Notes under the pieces: generated by a model
The model's input: the letters and a program-made list of their open reading frames with translations, nothing else
The model's database searches: none
Told to the model about the DNA's origin: nothing
Source of the DNA: Psychrobacter sp. FDAARGOS_221
GTDB lineage: Bacteria > Pseudomonadota > Gammaproteobacteria > Pseudomonadales > Moraxellaceae
Reading direction: 5' to 3'
DNA length: 64,000 nt
Assembly (NCBI RefSeq): GCF_002313155.2
Contig: NZ_NWFK02000001.1
Coordinates: forward strand, 1,798,001 to 1,862,000
Translations under genes and position numbers: made by a program
Shown here: piece by piece, positions 1-8,543 of the stretch
Layout of the letters: each line of letters opens with the position of its first letter
Numbering within the stretch: the first letter of the stretch is position 1

Positions 1-2
1 CT

Positions 3-179
3 TATGTATTGGGCGACAATGCGAGTGCGGTACAAAAGGCACTGGCGCTGCAACAAGCGGGCTTCTATGCCCTACCTATCCGTCCGCCGACTGTTCCTGA
101 GGGCACAGCACGCATCCGCTTAGTGATGAACGCTAAGCTAAGCAATGACGACTGTGAACGGTTGATTGAGCAATTATAG
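3..179 (+). CDS. bioF: 8-amino-7-oxononanoate synthase, C-terminal end (partial)
   Basis: Only the last 58 codons are inside the window, so the gene starts before base 1. The peptide carries RPPTVPEGTARIRL, the conserved C-terminal segment of BioF-type alpha-oxoamine synthases, PLP enzymes that condense pimeloyl-thioester with L-alanine in biotin synthesis. The end of the small C-terminal domain follows directly, as expected for the family. The gene converges on dnaK and shares a bidirectional terminator with it. A related family member (KBL, glycine C-acetyltransferase) cannot be fully excluded from so short a piece. Confidence 0.7.
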   Translation, partial: YVLGDNASAVQKALALQQAGFYALPIRPPTVPEGTARIRLVMNAKLSNDDCERLIEQL

Positions 180-283
180 TCATAGGGCGATTGATCGGTT
201 GCCATGTAGCCTTTCTTGCAGCCATTTTTGTAACCTTTCTCGTAGCCATTTAAGCTTAGCTTATAAGCTGAAGTTCTCGCAAA

Positions 284-317
284 AAAAAGACCGTACTCTA
301 TTGAGTACGGTCTTTTT
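284..317. terminator. Bidirectional terminator between bioF and dnaK
   Basis: A hairpin with arms of about 14 bp (AAAGACCGTACTC and its complement) and a TATT loop is flanked by an A run on the left and a T run on the right. It can therefore stop transcription from both convergent genes. Confidence 0.85.
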
Positions 318-358
318 GTGACAACTAATTAATAGCTAAACGATAGCTAGATTAGTTA

Positions 359-2293
359 TTACTTCTTGTCGTCTTCATTCACTTCAGTGAACTCTGCGTC
401 AACCACATCGTCATCAGCAGCATTTTCAGCTGTTTCTGCGCCTGCTTGGCTTGGGTCAACACCTTGTGCACCGTCTTGGCCAGCAGCATAGATCTTCTGG
501 CTGATTGGTAAGAAGGCATTGTCTAGTGCTTCAAGCTTCGCTTTGATGTCGTCGTGATCATCTTCTTTCGCTGCAGTTTCAAGGTCGCTGATTGCTGACT
601 CAACCGCTGACTTCTCATCGGCTGTTACTTTGTCTTCAGCTTCTTTCATTGCTTTTTGAATCGCATGGATACGACCATCTGCTTCGTTACGTACTTGAGC
701 TAGGGCAGCAAATTTCTCGTCTTCCGCTGCGTTTGCTTCAGCGTCTTGTACCATTTGCTCGATTTCTTCATCCGATAAACCAGAGTCTGCTTTAATCTGA
801 ATGCTCTGCTCTTTGCCAGTACCTTTATCTTTCGCTGAGATGTTCATGATACCGTCAGCGTTGATATCAAAGGTTACTTCAATTTGTGGGATACCACGTG
901 GTGCTGGTGGGATATCGGTTAGGTTGAAGTTACCAAGCAATTTGTTCTGTGAAGCCACTTTACGCTCACCTTGGTATACCTGAATGGTTACCGCTGGCTG
1001 ATTGTCTTCTGCGGTTGAGAATACCTGTGATTTCTTAGTAGGAATCATGGTGTTTTTCTCAATGATAGGTGTCATCACACCGCCCATAGTTTCAATACCT
1101 AGGGTTAGTGGCGTAACGTCTAGTAGTAGTACGTCAGTCTTGTCACCTGAAAGTACTGCACCTTGAATCGCTGCACCAACCGCTACTGCTTCGTCAGGGT
1201 TCACGTCTTTACGTGGCTCTTTACCGAAGAAGTCTTCAACTGTTTTTTGTACCAGTGGCATACGAGTCTGACCGCCCACTAGGATAACGTCGTCGATTTC
1301 GCTGGCTTTTAGGCCGGCATCTTCTAACGCTACTTTACATGGATCGATAGTACGTTTAACCAAGTCTTCCGTTAATGCTTCAAGTTTTGAGCGGCTGATA
1401 GTCACAACCAAGTGTTTTGGACCAGTCGCATCTGCAGTGATGTATGGTAGGTTCACTTCAGTGCTTTGCGCGCTTGAAAGTTCAATTTTAGCTTTCTCTG
1501 CCGCTTCTTTTAGACGCTGCATCGCTAGCGCATCACCTTTAAGGTTGAAGTCTTGCTCTTTTTTGAACTCATCAACTAAGAAGTCGATTAAGGCTAAGTC
1601 AAAGTCTTCACCGCCTAGGAAAGTATCACCGTTGGTTGATAATACTTCGAACTGTTGCTCGCCATCAACGTCAGCAATTTCGATGATTGATACGTCGAAC
1701 GTACCGCCACCTAAGTCATATACAGCGATAGTGCGATCGCCTTGCTTTTTATCCATACCATACGCTAATGCAGCTGCGGTTGGTTCGTTGATAATACGCT
1801 TAACGTTTAGACCAGCGATTTTACCCGCGTCTTTTGTTGCTTGACGCTGTGAGTCGTTAAAGTAAGCAGGTACGGTTACTACGGCGTCTGTTACTTTTTC
1901 ACCTAAGTAGTCTTCTGCTGTTTTTTTCATTTTCTGTAAGATTTCAGCAGAGATTTGTGGCGGAGCCATTTTCTTACCGTTCACTTCTACCCACGCATCG
2001 CCATTGTCTGCTTTGACGATTTTGTAAGGCACCATGCCGATATCTTTTTGAACTACTTTGTCTTCAAAGCGACGACCAATCAAACGCTTAATTGCATATA
2101 AGGTGTTGTTTGGGTTAGTCACTGCTTGACGCTTCGCTGATTGACCAACCAAGGTTTCGCCATCTTTATAAGCAATAATTGATGGGGTTGTACGTGTACC
2201 TTCAGCATTTTCGATGACTTTAACTTTGTCACCTTCCATTACTGCCACACAAGAGTTGGTTGTACCTAGGTCAATACCGATTGTTTTAGCCAT
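359..2293 (-). CDS. dnaK: Chaperone DnaK (Hsp70)
   Basis: ATP-dependent Hsp70 that binds exposed hydrophobic segments, working with DnaJ and GrpE in the cytosol. The protein is 644 aa, the usual length. It has the N-terminal phosphate-binding signature [10 protein letters not shown] at residues 4-13, the [10 protein letters not shown] motif, the [10 protein letters not shown] motif, a substrate-binding domain after the [14 protein letters not shown] linker region, and an acidic tail resembling the EEVKD end. The start is the ATG giving [10 protein letters not shown], because GGAG lies 9 nt upstream at 2303-2306; a longer reading from a TTG at 2308 would swallow that ribosome-binding site. It lies downstream of grpE in the same direction, across a 336-bp gap with its own heat-shock-type promoter candidate. 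Confidence 0.98.
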   Translation of the reverse strand: MAKTIGIDLGTTNSCVAVMEGDKVKVIENAEGTRTTPSIIAYKDGETLVGQSAKRQAVTNPNNTLYAIKRLIGRRFEDKVVQKDIGMVPYKIVKADNGDAWVEVNGKKMAPPQISAEILQKMKKTAEDYLGEKVTDAVVTVPAYFNDSQRQATKDAGKIAGLNVKRIINEPTAAALAYGMDKKQGDRTIAVYDLGGGTFDVSIIEIADVDGEQQFEVLSTNGDTFLGGEDFDLALIDFLVDEFKKEQDFNLKGDALAMQRLKEAAEKAKIELSSAQSTEVNLPYITADATGPKHLVVTISRSKLEALTEDLVKRTIDPCKVALEDAGLKASEIDDVILVGGQTRMPLVQKTVEDFFGKEPRKDVNPDEAVAVGAAIQGAVLSGDKTDVLLLDVTPLTLGIETMGGVMTPIIEKNTMIPTKKSQVFSTAEDNQPAVTIQVYQGERKVASQNKLLGNFNLTDIPPAPRGIPQIEVTFDINADGIMNISAKDKGTGKEQSIQIKADSGLSDEEIEQMVQDAEANAAEDEKFAALAQVRNEADGRIHAIQKAMKEAEDKVTADEKSAVESAISDLETAAKEDDHDDIKAKLEALDNAFLPISQKIYAAGQDGAQGVDPSQAGAETAENAADDDVVDAEFTEVNEDDKK

Positions 2294-2629
2294 AATATAA
2301 AACTCCAAATAATTTATTGTTTATTTCTAATTAACTGACATATTAGCGCTCAGCTCACCTATCTATAATCGTATCTATGACGTATCACCCATCCATTGTG
2401 ATACCAAATCGTGATAGCCATGGTACATACCAAGATGTGGTAAGCCTCGCTTGTTGTCTCTATATATCGGTTTACTGCTTATATTTTTCAAGCCGTATTC
2501 CACAAAAACCTGTATTTTTTTGTCTTTTTATGTATTTCTGTTTGCTGTACAACATCCTATCTAAGCAATATTTACAGGCAACTTGATAAGACAAAGCTAC
2601 TCATCAAGCGCCTGTTATATGGCTAAAAC
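2294..2629. other. grpE-dnaK intergenic region
   Basis: A 336-bp spacer with no convincing gene; the open frame at 2377-2586 looks spurious. The only structure I would mark is the heat-shock-type promoter at 2464-2492 reading toward dnaK. Confidence 0.5.
2464..2492 (-). promoter_or_regulatory. Candidate sigma-32 (RpoH) promoter of dnaK
   Basis: On the minus strand CTTGAAA (2486-2492) is an exact RpoH -35 element. After a 14-nt spacer comes ACCGATAT (2464-2471), matching five of the seven fixed positions of CCCCATNT. It lies about 170 nt upstream of the dnaK start. The family is known to be heat induced through RpoH; the assignment here rests on sequence similarity only. Confidence 0.45.
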
Positions 2630-3232
2630 TTACTGGCCCACTTTAACCATAGCAGGACGTAGTAGACGACCGTTTAAGGTATAGCCTTTTTGTAATACTT
2701 CACCAACGGTATCAGCAGCTGCTTCTGGATCAATACCAACCGCTTCGTGATATTCAGGGTCAAATTTCTGATCCAATGGATCAACCACTTCAACCCCTTG
2801 CTTGTTCAATACATTTAAGAACGATTTGTGGGTTAGCTTCACGCCTTCTAAGATAGCGTCGTCGGCATTATCATCTGCCTGAACACTCACAATGGCACGC
2901 TCTAAGTTATCAACCACTTCCAATAGCTCTTTTGCAAACTTCTGCAAAGCGAACTTACGGCTTTTTTCAGTCTCTTGCTCCATGCGCTTTTGAGCGTTGT
3001 ACGCATCAGCATTGGCACGTGCTTGACCTTCTTTAGCGGCTTTTACTTCATCTTCTAATTCGGCAATACGTGCTTCATAAGCGTCGACATCCACGCTGCC
3101 GTCAACGGTCACTTCATCTTCCACTTCAGGATTAAATTCATTAAGTGTTTTTTCTAATACAGTCTCTTCAGCTTGTGTTTGCTCATCTGCTTGTTGATTG
3201 CTGTTTTGCTGGTTTAACTCATCATTACTCAT
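2630..3232 (-). CDS. grpE: Nucleotide exchange factor GrpE
   Basis: Releases ADP from DnaK to reset the chaperone cycle. The protein is 200 aa. It has a disordered acidic, Q/N-rich N-terminus (residues 1-45), a long charged helix likely forming the coiled-coil dimer (about 50-110), and the C-terminal beta domain with FDPEYHEAV and the terminal GRLLRPAMVKVG motif. AAGGAGATATC directly before the ATG supports the start. It is immediately upstream of dnaK on the same strand, the classic heat-shock pair; no dnaJ is in view. Confidence 0.96.
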   Translation of the reverse strand: MSNDELNQQNSNQQADEQTQAEETVLEKTLNEFNPEVEDEVTVDGSVDVDAYEARIAELEDEVKAAKEGQARANADAYNAQKRMEQETEKSRKFALQKFAKELLEVVDNLERAIVSVQADDNADDAILEGVKLTHKSFLNVLNKQGVEVVDPLDQKFDPEYHEAVGIDPEAAADTVGEVLQKGYTLNGRLLRPAMVKVGQ

Positions 3233-3728
3233 GATATCTCCTTAAAGATAGTTAGCTGGTTTTATTAAAATTATAGGAAGTGATGAAAATATATACGCGT
3301 CCTTTGGCAATCATGTATGGCAATCATGACAGCTGACCCATACTGCAGCTGATTAACAATCTACCTAACATTGCCTAAAACGATTATTAAATGTCTAAAA
3401 TCTAGTACTTAAAATCCAATGATTAAAATAATGAATTCTTATTACTGGTTGATAAAGGCAGTACCGAAAATTTCAAGTGCAACGCACAAACTTAACACAA
3501 TCTACCAACAAGATTGTGGGGTTGATGGATTAAAATTACTAGAGTCGCTCAGTAAGGGTGTTAAATCAGCCTTTCTTTTGCGTAAAATTTATTTTATTTT
3601 TTTGTTTTTAATGCTTTTTTAAGTCTGGTTTTAGGTCTAATATTTGGATTAATGATATTTAGCTTTTATTGCTGACTCATTGCTTACTAACTCATTGTTT
3701 TCTCTATACAACACAGGACCCCTGGTTT
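3233..3728. other. Intergenic region upstream of grpE and the adaptor gene
   Basis: About 500 bp between two divergent genes, so it should carry promoters for both. It is AT-rich and holds a short direct repeat (GGCAATCATG at about 3306 and 3320). A 67-codon open frame at 3419-3622 has no visible ribosome-binding site or recognisable protein and I do not call it. Confidence 0.4.
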
Positions 3729-5210
3729 ATGTTATTACCCTTGACCCTTGTCTCACACCAACAACGAGCGAGCCGCAGTCGTCTTCTTAGGGGTCTGTTA
3801 ATTGGTATGCTCAGTACTAGCCTGGTACTGACTGGTTGCGGATCGTCTGCCAATCAAGTCGATCCAGAGTCAGGATTTGTGGTGCTCGATGATAAAGTTG
3901 TGGTCGATAATGACCTCATCCATACCAGTATTCCTGAACGCTATCAGCCCAGCTATAACCTTGAGGGCACCTTAGTGCCTGCCTTAACTTCAGACGTATC
4001 AATGCCTTATGATCTGATTTCAGGCAGTTTGATGGTAAAAGAAGGAGAGCAGGTCGAAAAAGGACAGGTTTTGGCCAAAATAGAAGCCAAAATAGCAGAG
4101 CATGAGTTACAAAAAGTCGCCGGTGAGTTTGTTGAGGTTTATGTCGATGGCGTGCAAATTCAGGGTGCCAGTCAATCCAATAATGACCAAGCCAGCGACA
4201 ACCAAGCAGGTAGCAATCAAGCAGCTGACGACGCTTCACAAGACGCTCAAAGCACAGGCTCAGCCACACAGAATCCGGGTTCCCAAAAACCAACTGCCTC
4301 TGCAAAGCAGCCTGCACCAGCCACTAGTGCCACCGATAAAAGTGCAGACACTATAAAGTCAGCAAACAACTCCTCTGACTCTACTCAATCGCAGCAGTCG
4401 CAGCGTATGGTCACTGCTAATCTGGTCATAAAATCACCGATTACCGGTGAAATCACCCAAATTGATAACGCCAATCAACTCAGTAGCGCTGTTAATACAA
4501 ACACTGCGAGCAAGCAATCTGCATCGTCAGAAAAAGCCTCTAATACATCGGCCAAAGCACCTAATGCTCAAGAAACTGCCGATCAAGATACTGACGCTAA
4601 AGATACTGCGCCTGACTCAGACTCTGCTTCTACTGCCACCTCTAACACTGATAAACAAAATCAGGTGAGCTATCCTGTGATTCATATTGATAGCAATCAT
4701 GAGCTACAACTGACCGGTGAGCTGCCCATAACCACTCAATCGCAGCTTTCTGTTGGTCGACCTGTTAGCTTCACCGTTTATGACTTACATACTGAATTTT
4801 CAGGTCAAGTTAGCCATATCATTCCGGACACAACCACCAATACTTTGACGGTGCGTGCGTCATTAATCCCTGGTGAAGACAATGATAGTGAGCGATTAAA
4901 GCCAGGGATGGGCGCCTCTATGCGTATTGAATATGGTCAAATTGAGCTTGGCGTGCGTCTGCCACGAGAAGCAATTCATGAGGCCAATTTAGTCGAGCTT
5001 TCAGCCAAGCACCCGCGCCCGACCAGTCCGCTTAAAGGTTATGTTTGGATTGTAGAGCAGGACCAATCTTTGTCTTATAACCCAGTACAGGTAGTGCAGT
5101 ACTTCGAAGACTCCGATAAATTCTTAGTCAGCGGCATTAATAATGACAGCCTAGTCTGCTTAGCTGACTTACCAAAAACAGCAGCCGGTAAGACGCTAAC
5201 GGTTGAGTAA
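3729..5210 (+). CDS. RND-type efflux periplasmic adaptor (HlyD/MFP) lipoprotein
   Basis: Probable periplasmic adaptor linking an inner-membrane transporter to an outer-membrane channel. The protein is about 493 aa from the ATG at 3729. A signal peptide ends in the lipobox LTGC (Cys about 37), so it should be a lipoprotein. Half of a biotinyl-lipoyl-like domain lies at about 98-128 (SGSLMVKEGEQVEKGQVLAKI), its partner strand at about 230-243 (VIKSPITGEI), and a beta-barrel with LKPGMGASMRIEYG in the last 175 residues. The usual alpha-hairpin is replaced by two Q/N/S/T/D-rich stretches (about 145-225 and 252-312). No transporter or channel gene is adjacent, so the partner is unknown. The start is uncertain: a TTG at 3669 is in frame, but AGGA upstream of 3729 favours the ATG. 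Confidence 0.7.
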   Translation: MLLPLTLVSHQQRASRSRLLRGLLIGMLSTSLVLTGCGSSANQVDPESGFVVLDDKVVVDNDLIHTSIPERYQPSYNLEGTLVPALTSDVSMPYDLISGSLMVKEGEQVEKGQVLAKIEAKIAEHELQKVAGEFVEVYVDGVQIQGASQSNNDQASDNQAGSNQAADDASQDAQSTGSATQNPGSQKPTASAKQPAPATSATDKSADTIKSANNSSDSTQSQQSQRMVTANLVIKSPITGEITQIDNANQLSSAVNTNTASKQSASSEKASNTSAKAPNAQETADQDTDAKDTAPDSDSASTATSNTDKQNQVSYPVIHIDSNHELQLTGELPITTQSQLSVGRPVSFTVYDLHTEFSGQVSHIIPDTTTNTLTVRASLIPGEDNDSERLKPGMGASMRIEYGQIELGVRLPREAIHEANLVELSAKHPRPTSPLKGYVWIVEQDQSLSYNPVQVVQYFEDSDKFLVSGINNDSLVCLADLPKTAAGKTLTVE

Positions 5211-5323
5211 CCCTTGTGGCTAGTAACTCTTTTTTATTGATTCGTTACTAGTCGCTAGTGCTAATATGCCTCTTTTAAACCAACTATTGCATCTATTCGC
5301 GTAACAAATATCAGTGTGAAAAT

Positions 5324-5785
5324 ATGACAACGACGGCAAAAAATCATTGGTTATTCTGGGGCTTTTGGATATTAATCAATGCCCTAACCAGCTTTATATG
5401 GGGCAGTTTACTTGTCAACTCAGCACTGTGGGCATTGCTCGGTATGTTACTCGGGATTATGGTGTTTATTGTGATTTATGGCGCAGTCGACCACTACTTT
5501 ATTAAGCACAATCACTTAAATGTACACCGTGCGCTGCGACGAAGTGTGTTTATCAAAGCCGGCTTACAGCTGCTTAATGTGTTTGTGTTGATTGGCTTTT
5601 CTGTTTCGCCGGAAATATGGGCGGGTATCATCGCTGTTGGTATCACTGACGAGATATTGGGCATTAATCAAATCCAACACCCCTTTCTATTCGCCTTATT
5701 GAGTACCTTATTTACTGGCGCTTTATTATCATTATTGGTAGCCGCACTGACCGCTATTATTGCCTTAGTTAAACGTTGTCGTTAA
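5324..5785 (+). CDS. Small integral membrane protein, function unknown
   Basis: A 153-aa protein with four predicted hydrophobic spans (about 8-28, 32-53, 75-105 and 118-146), short basic loops and a KRCR C-terminus. I recognise no family motif. It follows the adaptor gene on the same strand after 113 bp and could be co-transcribed with it. Nothing in the sequence shows a catalytic role. A parS-like site begins 6 bp after the stop codon. Confidence 0.6.
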   Translation: MTTTAKNHWLFWGFWILINALTSFIWGSLLVNSALWALLGMLLGIMVFIVIYGAVDHYFIKHNHLNVHRALRRSVFIKAGLQLLNVFVLIGFSVSPEIWAGIIAVGITDEILGINQIQHPFLFALLSTLFTGALLSLLVAALTAIIALVKRCR

Positions 5786-5790
5786 TTTCT

Positions 5791-5806
5791 TGTTCCACGT
5801 GAAACA
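5791..5806. promoter_or_regulatory. parS: parS-like centromere site 1
   Basis: TGTTCCACGTGAAACA differs at one base from the ParB-binding palindrome TGTTTCACGTGAAACA. It lies in the gap after the gene ending at 5785 and is the leftmost of the series. Confidence 0.8.
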
Positions 5807-5880
5807 CAGGCCTTAGCTTGTAAAAAACTTAAGCTGAAAAGAAATTAAGCGACAAAAGCTTAAGCTCCAAAGAAATTTAT

Positions 5881-6972
5881 CTACAGACAAAACTGCCGAT
5901 ACCCTAGCGGTTTTCGCCCTAACAGTTTAATAAAGTCGCGATTATCCGCAATCGAACCGTCTGCCAATAAGCGCAAACTGTCTGTAGTTAACATCGCCTC
6001 CGTTATCCTCCCCTTTGTGAGAGCTGATAGCAGCCAAGATATAGGCGATAGCATAATTAATCCCATTTGCGCCAACCACCATGGGATGGGGATTATATTA
6101 GGCACAGCCAATTGATATCTCTGTATGCGTAGTGCACTTATATAGTGGGCAAAACTGACCACTTCGCTGCCAGTCATGTTAATTAACTGACTGTTGCTTG
6201 GATTATTGCTACTCTTCCTCTTAACTTTTTCCGCAGCTTGTTTGTTGTCTGGTTCACTATCAGAGCTACGCTGCAGATTATCTAAGCCAGTATCCGCGGC
6301 AATCAACTCTGAACCCATTCTATCGGTATTGTCGCAGTTATTATTAGTATTAAGCACCAGAGTACTCAGCACCAGTGCCGCGAGTCCCTGTACTACATCA
6401 TCAATATGTACTGGCTGAATCAAATAACGCCCGCGATCAGGCAATATCAAAACAGGCAGCTTTGCCAATCCCAAAAACATTGCTGTACTGGCACCGCCAG
6501 AGCCGAATACCAGTGATGGACGCGCAATAGATACTCTAAAGCCAGTGTCGGCAAGAGCCATTAACTGCGCATCACCCTGTCCTTTGGTCGATAAGAAAGC
6601 GACCGAATGCTGTGGGTGTGCGCATAGAGCAGATAAATTTATCCAATGTTTCACGTGAAACCGCTTGGCTAAGATTGCCATTTTCACAGGTATCGTATGA
6701 TGCACTTGCTCGAGCAACTGTCGTTGCCTGCTCATGATACCTATCGCATTGACCACCACATCCACGCCTTGTAGTTGAGCCGTTATTTGCTGCCAATCAG
6801 GTGTAATAAAGTTAACCTGCTCACGGGTCGGGGTTATTAAAGTCACATTCGGCTGCTTAGACAGCCATGTTTTTAATTGTCCACCGATAAAGCCAGAGGC
6901 GCCCAGTAATAACACCACAATTTTATTTCCCAAGTCTGGCTGGGTAATATTTCTTCTAATTTGTGCTGACAT
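5881..6972 (-). CDS. NAD(P)-dependent SDR/epimerase, NDUFA9-like
   Basis: Atypical short-chain dehydrogenase of the NDUFA9/complex-I-associated group, 363 aa. The N-terminal Rossmann motif GASGFIGG (about 24-31), VVNAIGIM and RPSLVFGSGG are visible; the substrate is unknown. A polar low-complexity stretch (about 205-260, N/S/D-rich) interrupts the fold. The C-terminal part has hydrophobic segments near the WWLAQMGLIML stretch. The start is placed at the ATG at 6972 because AGGACAAG precedes it closely; the in-frame ATG at 7005 has no ribosome-binding site. It is the last gene of a minus-strand run that may be governed by the GbsR-type regulator. A parS site lies inside and encodes RFHVKH. Confidence 0.8.
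   Translation of the reverse strand: MSAQIRRNITQPDLGNKIVVLLLGASGFIGGQLKTWLSKQPNVTLITPTREQVNFITPDWQQITAQLQGVDVVVNAIGIMSRQRQLLEQVHHTIPVKMAILAKRFHVKHWINLSALCAHPQHSVAFLSTKGQGDAQLMALADTGFRVSIARPSLVFGSGGASTAMFLGLAKLPVLILPDRGRYLIQPVHIDDVVQGLAALVLSTLVLNTNNNCDNTDRMGSELIAADTGLDNLQRSSDSEPDNKQAAEKVKRKSSNNPSNSQLINMTGSEVVSFAHYISALRIQRYQLAVPNIIPIPWWLAQMGLIMLSPISWLLSALTKGRITEAMLTTDSLRLLADGSIADNRDFIKLLGRKPLGYRQFCL
6647..6662. promoter_or_regulatory. parS: parS-like centromere site 2 (inside SDR gene)
   Basis: TGTTTCACGTGAAACC, with a perfect 14-bp core and one flank mismatch. It is inside the SDR coding sequence, where it encodes the FHVK peptide. Confidence 0.85.
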
Positions 6973-7034
6973 CTTGTCCTTTATCCTCTCTGCATTTTTT
7001 ATCATTTCAACATTTCAATACCCTCGCAAACGAT

Positions 7035-7505
7035 TTACATAGGTTTAATGACCATCAAGAAGAATATAATTACCACTGCACTAAATGCCGGATATCCTGC
7101 CATCTCCCAACGTCTTGCCAATCGCCAATATTTAGCCGGTAGCTTATTTGAGCCTCGTTGCTGAGTATGCTGCGCCATATCGCGCATTTGTATCTGCCAG
7201 AACACCACTGGTAACCAAAAAATGCCAGCAAAAACAAATAAGGCCAATGACATCCAGATCCAAGTCGCGCTAAATGGCATACCTAAATAATGCGCCATCC
7301 ACAGCCCTGATAACGGTTGAAAAATGACCGCTGGCGTTGTAAACCACCAATCTGCTTTACAAACCCATTTACTAACCACTGCTTGCGCGGGCACACTGTC
7401 ACTGCGATTGGCCACGAATAGATAAAAAGCAGTACCCAATCCTGTACCCATAATTAATGTGGCTGATAAGATATGTAAGGTCTTAATCAATAGATATAGG
7501 CTCAT
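7035..7505 (-). CDS. DUF2269-family integral membrane protein
   Basis: A 156-aa membrane protein with four hydrophobic spans. The sequence character matches the DUF2269 family: an N-terminal LLIKTLHILSATLIMGTGLG span, a WWFTTPAVIFQPLSGLWMA span, and a basic loop before the last span. Biochemical function is unknown. The ATG at 7505 is chosen over the GTG at 7508 because GGAG sits 8 nt upstream. A palindrome at 7554-7575, identical in layout to the one before the GbsR-type regulator, sits about 50 bp upstream. Confidence 0.75.
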   Translation of the reverse strand: MSLYLLIKTLHILSATLIMGTGLGTAFYLFVANRSDSVPAQAVVSKWVCKADWWFTTPAVIFQPLSGLWMAHYLGMPFSATWIWMSLALFVFAGIFWLPVVFWQIQMRDMAQHTQQRGSNKLPAKYWRLARRWEMAGYPAFSAVVIIFFLMVIKPM

Positions 7506-7553
7506 CACCCCTTCTCCTTTTTAGATATAAACTATGTTTTAGACTAATTCAGT

Positions 7554-7575
7554 TATTTCTGTCTAAACAGAAATA
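7554..7575. promoter_or_regulatory. Putative GbsR/MarR-type operator 1
   Basis: TATTTCTGT-CTAA-ACAGAAATA is a perfect 9-bp inverted repeat with a 4-nt spacer, located about 50 bp upstream of the DUF2269 gene. Its arms equal the inner arms of the palindrome at 11902-11937 before the regulator gene. Confidence 0.65.
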
Positions 7576-7606
7576 GTCGTTTAAAAAAAACACCAACCGT
7601 TAACTA

Positions 7607-8083
7607 TTAATGCGTTTGTCTATTAACGCTCACACGATGGTATTGATATAAAAAAAGCAGTATTGCGATGATGGGTATGTTTTTGATCAAAGGTGCAAAT
7701 GGATGCAACAAGTTCTCTGGCAACCCTACAGCCACGATTAAACTATAAGTGGTCACCACTACCAGCTGAGCCAACCACAATAATGGCTGTTGGCGATACT
7801 TTGTTAATATCAGCAGGCCAAATACAACATCTAATAAAGCAGCCAGATAAAACACCAAGCTTTGATAAGTGTCACTAATACCCAATTCTGCCAACATCTG
7901 TAGCGACTGCTGCTTTGCGAAAAATACAGGTACCAGACCGCTATATAGCCACAACAGAGATAGACTTAAATAAATATACTTAGGCAAGGTCTTACCTCTT
8001 TTATTACTCAATGTTTTTTCATCCAATGCTTTTTCATTTTTACTCAATGCGTTATCTATTGATTGATGATAGGTAGCTGTCAT
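7607..8083 (-). CDS. DoxX-like membrane protein
   Basis: A 158-aa protein with a polar N-terminal stretch (1-33) and four hydrophobic spans, with the spacing and GLVPVFF...LLDVVFGLLIL pattern of DoxX-like (DoxX_3) proteins. Family members are small membrane proteins linked to quinone or redox metabolism, but the role here is unknown. It precedes the DUF2269 gene on the same strand with a gap of about 100 bp that contains an operator, so the two may be partly separately transcribed. Confidence 0.65.
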   Translation of the reverse strand: MTATYHQSIDNALSKNEKALDEKTLSNKRGKTLPKYIYLSLSLLWLYSGLVPVFFAKQQSLQMLAELGISDTYQSLVFYLAALLDVVFGLLILTKYRQQPLLWLAQLVVVTTYSLIVAVGLPENLLHPFAPLIKNIPIIAILLFLYQYHRVSVNRQTH

Positions 8084-8543
8084 AGTGACTCCTTTTTAAC
8101 CCAACTCTTAAAAATTTTCGTTCAAGCTCTTTTTCATTCAAGATCTATAGTCATTATTGAATCAAGGCTTTCAGCAAGTTTGTTTTCGCTCGCCTATTTT
8201 TTCGCCAATATGCAGCCTGCTTATTTTTATAATACTTTTCTTATCACTGCTTTTTTTATCACCTCTTGTTTTTTATCTTTATTGTTAACTTTTCCGGTTT
8301 GTGTGTTTTGGACGATATTTATCTAAAACCAATCATTATAAAAACCATTATTTTCAATTAATCATTATTAGCTAACTTTTGTTTTTGAGAATTTGAAAAA
8401 GCCTTTTATTTTATTTATTACAGTATAAACAGAAATTAATATTTGCAAAAACATATAGAATAACTGACTAGTAATATCATTTTTTACAAACAACTATTGA
8501 CGATTACTAGCCATAACAATTTTAAATTTTTTAATATTAGAGA
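8084..8543. other. Intergenic region upstream of the DoxX-like gene
   Basis: 460 bp, very AT-rich. The only pattern found is the degenerate operator at 8416-8437. The open frame 8063-8326 on the plus strand overlaps the DoxX-like start, is compositionally odd (F/S-rich) and is rejected. Confidence 0.4.
8416..8437. promoter_or_regulatory. Putative GbsR/MarR-type operator 2 (degenerate)
   Basis: TATTACAGT-ATAA-ACAGAAATT matches the TATTTCTGT-N4-ACAGAAATA pattern at 15 of 18 arm positions with the same spacer. It lies about 330 bp upstream of the DoxX-like start. Confidence 0.45.

Noticed and set aside
895..905. CCACGTGG inside dnaK as a parS core
   Set aside because: Only the central 8 bases match; the outer arms (ATA/TGC) do not.
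3471..3477. CTTGAAA on the minus strand upstream of grpE as a sigma-32 -35 element
   Set aside because: No acceptable CCCCATNT-like -10 at 13-15 nt; the distance to grpE is also large.
8063..8326. 87-codon plus-strand open frame over the DoxX-like start
   Set aside because: F/S-rich translation of AT-rich spacer, overlapping a real start on the other strand.
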